Shown: piece by piece, positions 1-6,100 of the stretch | How positions within the stretch are numbered: the stretch's first letter is position 1 | Layout of the letters: each line of letters opens with the position of its first letter | Assembly (NCBI RefSeq): GCF_020742175.1 | Contig: NZ_DYXM01000248.1 | Span: 1-9,919, forward strand | Length of the DNA: 9,919 nucleotides | Origin: Dietzia timorensis | GTDB taxonomy: Bacteria > Actinomycetota > Actinomycetes > Mycobacteriales > Mycobacteriaceae | Direction of reading: 5' to 3' | Translations under genes and position numbers: made by a program | The notes under the pieces: generated by a model | The model's database searches: none | What the model was told of the DNA's origin: nothing | The model's input: only the letters and a program-made list of their open reading frames with translations

Positions 1-834
1 TTCGACTCGATGCTCTTCTGGCTCAGAAATCAGGGCCTGGAGATCGTCCTCATCGTCATGATCGCGATGATCGCCACGCGCATCATCAAGAAGGTCGCGA
101 GGATGTGGACCGGCCGCATCGACAACCGGCACGCCGAGAGCGACAATCTCGTGCTGTCCGAGGATTCCAAGCACCTCCACGCGCTCGTGCAGGTCGTGTC
201 CTACGTGGCGATCGCGCTGGTCTACGTGCTGGCGGTCGTCCAGATTCTGCTGCGCTTCGGCGTCAACCTCGTGGCTCTGGTCGCGCCCGCGACCATTCTC
301 GGTGCGGCTATCGGTTTCGGCGCGCAGAAGATCGTGCAGGACTTCCTCGCGGGATTCTTCATCATCGCCGAGCGCCAGTACGGCTACGGCGACATGGTCA
401 CGATCGATGGCGGGACCACGGTGTCCGGCACGGTCGAGGACGTCACCTTGCGTGTGACCAAGCTGCGCACCATCGACGGCGAGGTCGTCACTGTGCCCAA
501 CGGCCAGATCGTGGGCACGACCAACCAGTCGCGCGACTGGGCGCGCTCGCTCATCGACGTGCCCGTCCCGGCGTCGACGGATATCGGCGAGGCCCAGGAG
601 GCGTTGCAAGAGGTCTGCCACGAGATCGTCGACGACCGATATATCAAGGACTTCCTGCTCGACGAGCCGACCGTAATGGGTGTGGAGTCGATTAACCTCG
701 ACGAGACCGTTATCCGCATCCTTGTGCGAACCCTTCCGGGCAAGCAGTGGGAGGTCTCCCGCCGCATGCGTTCGGTCATCTCCCGCCGCATGCGCACGCT
801 GTCCAAGGCCGGCGCCGGCGAGCAGAGCAGCTAG
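1..834 (+). CDS. MscS-family mechanosensitive ion channel (5' end probably cut)
   Basis: Small-conductance mechanosensitive channel of the inner membrane, which opens under hypo-osmotic membrane tension to release solutes. Counting from the ATG at 10, hydrophobic segments lie at about residues 8-26, 56-82 and 86-118. The third is the typical Ala/Gly-rich pore helix, running into GFGAQKIVQDFLAGFFI (102-118). The beta-domain signature follows: GDMVTI, VEDVTLRVTKLRTIDGE and VPNGQI (127-167), then an alpha/beta C-terminal domain. The three codons before the ATG (Phe-Asp-Ser) are open and there is no room to see a ribosome binding site, so the gene probably starts upstream of the window; ATG at 10 is only the first visible start. 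The stop TAG at 832-834 overlaps the Shine-Dalgarno of the next gene, suggesting coupled translation. The family assignment is secure; the true N-terminus is unknown. Confidence 0.93.
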   Translation, partial: FDSMLFWLRNQGLEIVLIVMIAMIATRIIKKVARMWTGRIDNRHAESDNLVLSEDSKHLHALVQVVSYVAIALVYVLAVVQILLRFGVNLVALVAPATILGAAIGFGAQKIVQDFLAGFFIIAERQYGYGDMVTIDGGTTVSGTVEDVTLRVTKLRTIDGEVVTVPNGQIVGTTNQSRDWARSLIDVPVPASTDIGEAQEALQEVCHEIVDDRYIKDFLLDEPTVMGVESINLDETVIRILVRTLPGKQWEVSRRMRSVISRRMRTLSKAGAGEQSS

Positions 835-840
835 GAGGAA
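833..840 (+). promoter_or_regulatory. Shine-Dalgarno fixing a GTG start
   Basis: AGGAGGAA lies 5 bases before the GTG at 846 and shares two bases with the mscS stop codon TAG. This strong site decides in favour of GTG 846 as the start of the next gene, against an in-frame ATG at 747 that lies deep inside the mscS coding sequence. The overlap suggests that ribosomes finishing mscS can reinitiate here. Confidence 0.8.
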
Positions 841-845
841 TTACG

Positions 846-1700
846 GTGGCAGACGATAAAGACTTGAGCCGCAAGGGCACCGAACCCACCTCTGACGGCG
901 GACGTACCGATCCTGCAGGCGACGGCGGCACTCGCGGCGACAGTGTCGACGAAACCCGGCCAATGCGGAAGATCACGGGAAACGAGAAACCCGAGGCCAC
1001 AGCGGACGACACCGCCACCGCCGACACTCCTCCCGAGGTCGACGATGATCGGTGGGATCCAAAGGTCACCCACGAACCGAGCGAAAGCGGAGCAGGCGCG
1101 GGCCCCGGTCATGCCGGGCACGAGAGCGATGAGCACGAGGAGCTCGACTGGGGCGAGCGGTGGAAGATCACCCGCCAGTTCGTGAGCATGTCGCGCTCGT
1201 CGGCGGTCCTGATAATTTCGTTCCTCCTCGTTCTGCTGCTGTATTTATGGGTCAAGGAAGATCCGCTCGTGACGGTGCCCGCGAACGACCCCGCAGAGGC
1301 CTCGGACACCGCCGACCCGTCGGAGACGACCGAGCCGACGGGCGAGACCTCGGCGACGGAAACGTCGGAGGCCGAGCCGACAGACGCCCAAGACGCCAGC
1401 ACCGCACCGACCGGCGCCGAGTCGGCCGACCCCACGCCCGGTAACCAGGGTGCGGGTGATTCCCAGGTGCCTACCCAGGGCAACACCGGACAGGGCGGCT
1501 CGCAGACCGGCGGCACGGGCGACTCCGGCGCAAATACCGGGGACGGTACCGGAACGGGCACCGACGGCACCGGCGACCAGACGGGCCAGGGCACCCAGGG
1601 CGACGCCTCCGGCCAGGGGGCAGAGGGTGGCACGGCGCAGGGCGCCGGCACCGGACAGTCCGACGGAACCGGCGACACCGGGGGAGCGAACGCCGCCTAG
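846..1700 (+). CDS. Single-pass membrane protein with low-complexity extracytoplasmic tail
   Basis: Predicted protein of 284 residues starting at GTG 846, chosen for the AGGAGG site 5 bases upstream. The hydrophilic, acidic N-terminal part (about 1-105, with DDDRW and HESDEHEELDWGERW) contains no fold that I recognise. One transmembrane helix lies at about 119-136 (AVLIISFLLVLLLYLWV). The rest (137-284) is low-complexity and presumably outside the cell: first Glu/Thr/Ser/Ala/Pro-rich (ETTEPTGETSATETSE), then Gly/Thr/Gln/Asp-rich. Arg and Lys flank the helix on the N-terminal side, consistent with N-in topology. It sits 11 bases after mscS and may be translationally coupled to it. Mycobacteria carry a proline-rich membrane protein gene in a comparable position near prfB-ftsEX-smpB, so this may be a positional counterpart; the sequence is too biased to prove homology. 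Function unknown. It could be a wall-spanning or channel-associated protein, but that is a guess. Confidence 0.85.
   Translation: MADDKDLSRKGTEPTSDGGRTDPAGDGGTRGDSVDETRPMRKITGNEKPEATADDTATADTPPEVDDDRWDPKVTHEPSESGAGAGPGHAGHESDEHEELDWGERWKITRQFVSMSRSSAVLIISFLLVLLLYLWVKEDPLVTVPANDPAEASDTADPSETTEPTGETSATETSEAEPTDAQDASTAPTGAESADPTPGNQGAGDSQVPTQGNTGQGGSQTGGTGDSGANTGDGTGTGTDGTGDQTGQGTQGDASGQGAEGGTAQGAGTGQSDGTGDTGGANAA
1480..1696 (+). repeat. Low-complexity Gly/Thr/Asp/Gln-coding stretch
   Basis: Degenerate short units built on GGC ACC/ACG GGC GAC and GGC CAG GGC recur through the last quarter of the preceding gene, giving runs such as GTGTGTDGTGDQTGQGTQGD. The units are irregular, not an exact tandem array, but the bias is strong enough that slippage or length variation between strains is plausible. 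Confidence 0.6.
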
Positions 1701-1721
1701 AATCGAACCTGGATTTCGTGC

Positions 1722-1750
1722 TTGGCATTCGCCGCCGGTAGTACTACGGT
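1722..1750 (+). promoter_or_regulatory. Candidate promoter for smpB
   Basis: TTGGCA (1722-1727) and TACGGT (1745-1750) are separated by exactly 17 bases, a reasonable match to an actinobacterial housekeeping-sigma promoter (TTGACA and TAnnnT). Transcription would start near 1757, leaving about 40 bases of leader before the smpB ATG. It would let smpB-recQ be expressed independently of the mscS pair. This is a match by eye only. Confidence 0.4.
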
Positions 1751-1795
1751 GGATCTTCTGCCCGCACGGGCCGAAGCAACCGAAGGGAGGGCGAA

Positions 1796-2308
1796 ATGTC
1801 CAAGACCAAATCGAAGAAGAAGGGCGCGTCCTCGCTCGGAAGGGACGGCTCGATCGTCGCCTCGAACAAGAAGGCGCGACACGAGTACACGATCCTCGAG
1901 ACCTTCGAGGCCGGAGTGGCGCTCGTGGGCACGGAGATCAAGAGCATGCGCGAGGGCAAGGCCTCTCTAGTCGACGCCTTCGCGACGATCGACGCGGGCG
2001 AGGTGTGGCTGCGTGGGCTCCACATCCCCGAGTATTCGCACGGCTCGTGGACGAACCACGCGCCCAAGCGCGCCCGCAAGCTTCTGCTACATCGCCGCGA
2101 GATCGACCAGCTCTTCGGCAAGACGCGCGACGGCAACGCCACTCTCGTGCCGCTGTCCCTCTACTTCAGTCAAGGCCGGGTCAAGGTGGAACTCGCCATC
2201 GCCCGCGGTAAGCAGATCCACGACAAGCGCGAGACCCTCCGCCGTCGCACCATGGAACGCGAGGCCGTGCGCGAAGTCGGCCGCCGCATCAAGGGCATCC
2301 CGGGATGA
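1796..2308 (+). CDS. smpB: SsrA-binding protein SmpB
   Basis: 170-residue tmRNA-binding protein, required with tmRNA to rescue ribosomes stalled on broken messages. SmpB docks the tRNA-like domain of tmRNA in the empty A site. Family signatures are clear: NKKARHEYTILETFEAGVAL (25-44), GTEIKSMREGKASLVDAF, GEVWLRGLHIPEYSHG, NHAPKRARKLLLHRREI, LVPLSLYF, GRVKVELAIARGKQIHDKRE, and a basic C-terminal tail (RRRTMEREAVREVGRRIKG) of the kind that probes the mRNA channel. The Lys-rich first 20 residues are slightly longer than in many homologues. The start ATG has a strong GGGAGGG site about 6 bases upstream. The stop TGA overlaps the recQ ATG as ATGA. Its RNA partner, ssrA, lies 3.2 kb downstream on the same strand. 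Confidence 0.97.
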   Translation: MSKTKSKKKGASSLGRDGSIVASNKKARHEYTILETFEAGVALVGTEIKSMREGKASLVDAFATIDAGEVWLRGLHIPEYSHGSWTNHAPKRARKLLLHRREIDQLFGKTRDGNATLVPLSLYFSQGRVKVELAIARGKQIHDKRETLRRRTMEREAVREVGRRIKGIPG

Positions 2309-4401
2309 CGGCGGACGGTCAGCTCCTCCAGGACGCCACCCGGCTCCTCGCGTCGCTGACCGGACGCCCGGATGCGCAGCTGCGCGACGGCCAGTTCGAG
2401 GCGATCGAGGCTCTCGTCGCCGAGCGCCGCCGCGTGCTGGTCGTCCAACGCACCGGCTGGGGAAAGTCCGCGGTGTACTTTCTTGCGGCGAAGCTCATGC
2501 GTGCCCAAGGGCGCGGTCCCTCGCTCATCGTCTCGCCGCTGCTCGCTCTCATGCGCGACCAGGTCGCCGCGGCCGCCCGCGCGGGGGTTACCGCGCGCAC
2601 GCTCAACTCGGCCAACGCCACCGAATGGGACGAGGTCCACGCCGAGCTGCGGGAGGGTACGGTCGACGTTCTGCTCGTCTCGCCCGAGCGGCTGACCAAC
2701 CCGAACTTCCGCGACACGATCCTGCCCGAGATCATCTCCGACACCGGGATGATCGTCGTCGACGAGGCGCACTGCATCTCCGACTGGGGCCACGACTTCC
2801 GGCCCGACTACCGGCGCATCAGCTCCATCATCCGCGAACTGCCCGCCGGCACGCCGGTGCTCGCGACGACAGCCACCGCGAACTCGCGGGTGGCCCGGGA
2901 CGTCGCAGAGCAGCTCGGTGATGACACCCTGGTCGTGCGCGGTGAGCTCGCCCGCACCTCGCTGCGGCTCGGGGTGGCGCCGACGACGCGATCGGCGGCC
3001 TCGCGCATCGCGTGGCTCGCCGAGCACCTCGGCGACTTCAACGGGTCGGGCATCGTCTACACGCTTACCGTCGCCGCGGCCGAGGACACCACGTCCGCGC
3101 TGCGCGACGCGGGGTGGGACGTCGCCGCGTACACCGGAGGCACCGATCCCGACGAACGCGAACGCCTCGAGGGCAAGCTCAAGAACAACGAACTCAAGGC
3201 GCTCGTGGCGACGTCCGCCCTCGGCATGGGATTCGACAAGCCCGACCTGGGTTTCGTCATTCACGTCGGCGCTCCTTCGTCTCCGGTGTCGTATTATCAG
3301 CAGGTCGGGCGTGCGGGACGTGCGACGTCATCCGCGGATGTGCTGTTGCTGCCCGGCGCGGAGGACGCGGAGATCTGGGAGTACTTCGCGACCGCGTCGA
3401 TGCCCTCGCAGGAGGACGCCGAGGCGGTACTGCGTGCGCTCGAGGCCGAGGGCACGCTGTCGGTGCCGGCGCTGGAAACGCGCGTCGGAGCGCGACGAAA
3501 CCGGCTCGAACTGCTGCTCAAGACGCTCAGCGTCGACGGCGCGGTGAGGCGCGTGCGCGGCGGCTATGAATCGACCGGCGCCGGCTGGACATACGACGCG
3601 GAAAGATACGACGGGGTGCTCGCGGTGCGCCGCGCCGAAGCGCGTGCGATGGAGGACTACGAGGCCACCGGCGAGTGCCGCATGCGGTTCCTCACCGAGA
3701 TGCTCGACGATCCGAACCCACGCGACTGCGGACGTTGCGACAACTGTAGTGGAGTGTGGTGGTCCGGCGAGGTGAGTGAGGATGCCGAGCGCACCGCCCG
3801 CCGCGCCCTCGCCGCAGTGGGACGAGTGATCGACCCGCGAGCCCAGTGGCCCACGGGCATGCCGAACCTCGGCGTCGAACTCAAGGGAAAGATCCCGCCG
3901 GGCGAGCGGGCAGAACCCGGACGGGCGATCGCACGCCTCACCGACCTCGGGCCTGGGCAGCGGCTGCGAGAGTTCCTTTCCCCATCCGCGGATGACGGCG
4001 ACGTTCCCGAAGATATCGGGAAGCTGTGCATACAGGTGCTGGCCGAGTGGCCGTGGGCTCAGCGCCCCGACAGCGTCATCGCGGTGCCGAGCACCCGGCG
4101 GCCGCGGACGGTGCGCTCGCTCGCCGCGAAGCTTGCGGCGACCGGCAAGCTCGACGACCTCGGCGACATCACGCAGGTCCGCGAGCACGGCGGGCCCGAC
4201 GTCAACAGCGCATTCCGGCTGCGCGACGTGCACGGAACGTTCATGCTGAGCCCGGAGCAGGCCGAGGCCGTCGCGGGCCGGACCGTGTTGCTCGTCGACG
4301 ATGTCGTCGCAAGTCGTTGGACGCTGACGATGTGCGCCCGGGAGCTGCGGCTCGCAGGGGCGGAGGCCGTGCTGCCGTTCGCGCTGGCCATTCGGGGATA
4401 A
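2305..4401 (+). CDS. RecQ-family ATP-dependent DNA helicase with C-terminal phosphoribosyltransferase-like domain
   Basis: 698-residue superfamily-2 3'-5' DNA helicase of RecQ type, presumably acting on replication forks and recombination intermediates. Visible motifs: LRDGQFEAI (26-34), Walker A variant QRTGWGKS (48-55), DEAH (153-156) in VVDEAHCISDWGHDFRPDYR, ATTATAN (187-193), ATSALGMGFDKPD (302-314) and YYQQVGRAGR (330-339). A RecQ zinc cluster has Cys458, Cys475, Cys478 and Cys481. No HRDC domain is apparent. Instead, residues about 560-698 resemble a phosphoribosyltransferase: VIAVPSTRRPRTV (591-603), then VLLVDDVVASRWTLT (661-675) in the position of the PRPP loop, though the usual Thr-Gly of that loop reads Ser-Arg here. 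Start ATG 2305 overlaps the smpB stop by 4 bases and has no strong Shine-Dalgarno of its own, so coupling to smpB is likely. The helicase call is firm; catalysis by the C-terminal domain is uncertain. Confidence 0.94.
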   Translation: MTADGQLLQDATRLLASLTGRPDAQLRDGQFEAIEALVAERRRVLVVQRTGWGKSAVYFLAAKLMRAQGRGPSLIVSPLLALMRDQVAAAARAGVTARTLNSANATEWDEVHAELREGTVDVLLVSPERLTNPNFRDTILPEIISDTGMIVVDEAHCISDWGHDFRPDYRRISSIIRELPAGTPVLATTATANSRVARDVAEQLGDDTLVVRGELARTSLRLGVAPTTRSAASRIAWLAEHLGDFNGSGIVYTLTVAAAEDTTSALRDAGWDVAAYTGGTDPDERERLEGKLKNNELKALVATSALGMGFDKPDLGFVIHVGAPSSPVSYYQQVGRAGRATSSADVLLLPGAEDAEIWEYFATASMPSQEDAEAVLRALEAEGTLSVPALETRVGARRNRLELLLKTLSVDGAVRRVRGGYESTGAGWTYDAERYDGVLAVRRAEARAMEDYEATGECRMRFLTEMLDDPNPRDCGRCDNCSGVWWSGEVSEDAERTARRALAAVGRVIDPRAQWPTGMPNLGVELKGKIPPGERAEPGRAIARLTDLGPGQRLREFLSPSADDGDVPEDIGKLCIQVLAEWPWAQRPDSVIAVPSTRRPRTVRSLAAKLAATGKLDDLGDITQVREHGGPDVNSAFRLRDVHGTFMLSPEQAEAVAGRTVLLVDDVVASRWTLTMCARELRLAGAEAVLPFALAIRG

Positions 4402-4446
4402 TCCGCGTGGAGGCCGCATACGAACTTGAAACGGGAGCGGGTGACG

Positions 4447-5493
4447 ATGAAGATCTACGGATTCAACTCGTACGGAGGGCCGGAGGTCGAGGAGTTTCTC
4501 GACGTTCCGGAGCCGGTGTTGCGTCCGGGTACCGTGCTCATCGAAACCGTCGCCGTAGGCGTGAATCCGGCCGACATCAAGGTGCGTTCCGGTGCGCGGC
4601 AGGCGGGATTTCCCGTCGAATTCCCCATGGCGATGGGGCGAGAGGCCGCCGGGATCGTCGTCGATTCGTGGCGTTCTCCGAAGAGCGAGGAGTTTGCGGC
4701 TGCGCGCGTGCGGCCGGGACAGCCAATTCCACCGGCCTTTCCCGTGGGCGCGACAGTCTTCGGTTCGTGCGCCGAGGGGGTCGGCGCGTTGGGGGAGCGC
4801 ACGCTGCTTGAAGAATCCAGTGTCGCGGGAGCGGTGTCGGGGTTGAGCCTCGAGCGCGCCGCGTGCATTCCCGTGGCCGTCGGCACCGCGTTCGACGCGG
4901 TGAGCGAGCTCGATATCGGTCACGGCGAGAATGTCGTCGTGCTCGGAGCAGGTGGCGGAGTGGGAATCCATGCGGCGCAATTCGCCGCGATGGCCGGAGC
5001 TTGCGTTTTCGGTGTAGCCAGCGAGGAGAAGAAGGACTTCGTCGAGCTACGCGGCGTTCGCCACGTACCGTCCGGGCCCGGTCTGGCCGAGCGCGTGAGC
5101 GAAGCGGTGCGCAATGTCAGTGGGCCTTCGCGCGTCGATGCTTTGATCGACTGCGTCGGCGGGGACGCGCTGCGCGAGCTCGCGGCGCTGGTGGAAAGAT
5201 CGGCCGGCGGCAACGGTCGCAGCAGGCGGATCCGGAGCCTCGCAGACAAGGAGACTGTCGCCGAGGTGGGCGGATCCGGTGTGCGCAGGCGGCGCACGTC
5301 CGAGGTGTTCGGCGACATCGCCGAGCGCGCGCGGCGCCGGGATTTCGAGATTTCGTTGTCCGACGTCATCCCGTTTGGGAATGCGCACGACGCCATGCGC
5401 GTTGTCGAAGGTGGGCACGCACGCGGAAAGATCGTCGTGACGTTCCCGAAGGGCGAAACTCCATATCTTGCCGAAGGCTCTGACGTGGAGTAG
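4447..5493 (+). CDS. MDR-family NAD(P)-dependent oxidoreductase (quinone oxidoreductase/zinc-binding dehydrogenase-like)
   Basis: 348-residue medium-chain dehydrogenase/reductase. An N-terminal GroES-like domain has the characteristic VLIETVAVGVNPADIKVRSG (30-49), FPMAMGREAAGIV and VGATVFG. A Rossmann fold follows with GAGGGVGIHAAQFA (167-180) as the nucleotide-binding motif, and ALIDCVGGDAL (232-242). The C-terminal GKIVVTF is typical of the family. Catalytic zinc ligands are not evident, which favours an NADPH-dependent quinone/enone reductase over a true alcohol dehydrogenase; the substrate cannot be read from sequence. The segment between GIVVDS and VGATVFG is about a dozen residues longer than usual. 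ATG 4447 is chosen because GGGAG lies 9 bases upstream and the family N-terminus (MKIYGF) begins there; in-frame GTG 4441 and TTG 4426 are alternatives. It follows recQ by 45 bases and may share its transcript. Its 3' end probably carries the ssrA promoter. Confidence 0.9.
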   Translation: MKIYGFNSYGGPEVEEFLDVPEPVLRPGTVLIETVAVGVNPADIKVRSGARQAGFPVEFPMAMGREAAGIVVDSWRSPKSEEFAAARVRPGQPIPPAFPVGATVFGSCAEGVGALGERTLLEESSVAGAVSGLSLERAACIPVAVGTAFDAVSELDIGHGENVVVLGAGGGVGIHAAQFAAMAGACVFGVASEEKKDFVELRGVRHVPSGPGLAERVSEAVRNVSGPSRVDALIDCVGGDALRELAALVERSAGGNGRSRRIRSLADKETVAEVGGSGVRRRRTSEVFGDIAERARRRDFEISLSDVIPFGNAHDAMRVVEGGHARGKIVVTFPKGETPYLAEGSDVE

Positions 5494-5496
5494 AGT
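5468..5496 (+). promoter_or_regulatory. Candidate ssrA promoter overlapping the upstream stop codon
   Basis: TTGCCG (5468-5473) and TAGAGT (5491-5496) are spaced by 17 bases. The -10 hexamer begins with the TAG stop codon of the dehydrogenase gene, so the promoter lies almost wholly inside coding sequence. Initiation would fall near 5503, about 26 bases before the mature tmRNA 5' end, consistent with a short precursor trimmed by RNase P. Found by eye; no measured start site. Confidence 0.42.
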
Positions 5497-5528
5497 TCAC
5501 TCTCCTGGCCACTTGTGGTCGGGCCTAC

Positions 5529-5904
5529 GGGGCTGATGTGGTTTCGACTGTGTGAGTTGACGTAGGGGAAGCGTGCCGGTGCAGGCCAGAGACCACCGTT
5601 AAGCGTCATGGCAACCAATTAAGCGCCGATAACAATCAGCGCGACTTCGCACTCGCTGCCTAATCAGCGACTGCAAGTCTGTCAGCCCGGGGTCGCCCTC
5701 GCCCCGGTTCCTGGCATCAGCTAGAGGGATTACCGTTCGAGTTGGTCACGGGCTCGTTCGGGACATCTCACAGTGACTGGGATCGCCTTCGCCTACTAGT
5801 TCGCGGGTTGGCGAGATCCGAGTAACGGCAGTTAGCGAACTGCGCACGGAGAAGCCCTACCGATGCTGCACAGGACCGGGGTTCAATTCCCCGCAGCTCC
5901 ACCG
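5529..5904 (+). ncRNA. ssrA: Transfer-messenger RNA (tmRNA)
   Basis: About 376 bases. The 5' end GGGGCTGATGTGGTTTCGAC is the canonical tmRNA start. GGGGCTG (5529-5535) pairs over seven positions with CAGCTCC (5894-5900), including one G-U, to form the acceptor stem. The T arm is CGGGG-TTCAATT-CCCCG (5877-5893). A G-C-rich hairpin at about 5687-5709 fits the pseudoknot that follows the tag reading frame. The internal message at 5625-5663 runs GCC to TAA and encodes the degradation tag ADNNQRDFALAA, very like the mycobacterial tag. With SmpB, alanyl-tmRNA releases stalled ribosomes and marks the nascent chain for Clp proteolysis. The 3' end is encoded as ACCG, so the final A of CCA must be added after processing. 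The gene carries its own terminator just downstream. Confidence 0.97.
5625..5663 (+). other. tmRNA tag-peptide reading frame (ADNNQRDFALAA)
   Basis: Resume codon GCC (5625-5627) followed by GAT AAC AAT CAG CGC GAC TTC GCA CTC GCT GCC and stop TAA (5661-5663). The encoded 12-residue tag ends in ALAA, the signal read by ClpXP-type proteases. The tRNA-like domain itself supplies one further alanine before this peptide. The choice of GCC as resume codon rests on similarity to known actinobacterial tags. Confidence 0.9.
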
Positions 5905-5910
5905 CAGTGA

Positions 5911-5943
5911 GAGACCCCCGGTTTTCGAGCCGGGGGTTTTCTC
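5911..5943 (+). terminator. Rho-independent terminator of ssrA
   Basis: ACCCCCGG (5914-5921) pairs with CCGGGGGT (5930-5937). Inside, T-G and T-A pairs can close a TTCG tetraloop (5924-5927). TTTT (5937-5940) follows, and outer GAG/CTC bases can extend the stem. It starts about 10 bases after the tmRNA 3' end and should isolate ssrA from the kinase operon. Confidence 0.9.
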
Positions 5944-6024
5944 GTTTCCGAGGTGCCTGGAGGTCTGCCGGTGCGAATAGGCTGTTCGGTCGCTAATTCT
6001 CGCCTGACCACGAGCGAGAGCAGC

Positions 6025-6030
6025 TAACAT
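6025..6030 (+). promoter_or_regulatory. Possible -10 element for the kinase operon
   Basis: TAACAT fits the TAnnnT pattern and would give a leader of about 64 bases before the kinase ATG at 6101. No convincing -35 is seen at 17-18 bases upstream; the nearest resemblance, CTGACC at 6004-6009, is only 15 bases away. A promoter is expected somewhere in 5944-6085 because the ssrA terminator lies upstream. That 157-base gap shows nothing else I can identify. Confidence 0.28.
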
Positions 6031-6100
6031 TCTTCTCGACGCCCACTGACCGATTGAGCGCGTACGCGTTCGAGCACGACGTTCGAGGATCAACACATTT

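Noticed and set aside
1109..1678. Minus-strand frame coding a Pro/Val/Ser-rich repeat protein
   Set aside because: Mirror image of the Gly/Thr/Asp repeats on the + strand; the + strand gene has a strong ribosome binding site and a real transmembrane helix.
2170..3264. Minus-strand open frame of 364 codons opposite smpB and recQ
   Set aside because: Antisense of two motif-rich genes; Arg/Gly/Val composition and no recognisable domain.
3328..4980. Long minus-strand open frame of 550 codons opposite recQ and the dehydrogenase
   Set aside because: It crosses two well-supported + strand genes and their junction, is rich in Arg/His/Pro as expected from antisense GC-rich codons, and shows no family motif.
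5877..5943. Possible phage or island attachment site at the 3' end of ssrA
   Set aside because: tmRNA ends are common integration targets, but no integrase and no repeat of the ssrA 3' end is seen downstream, and the terminator is intact.
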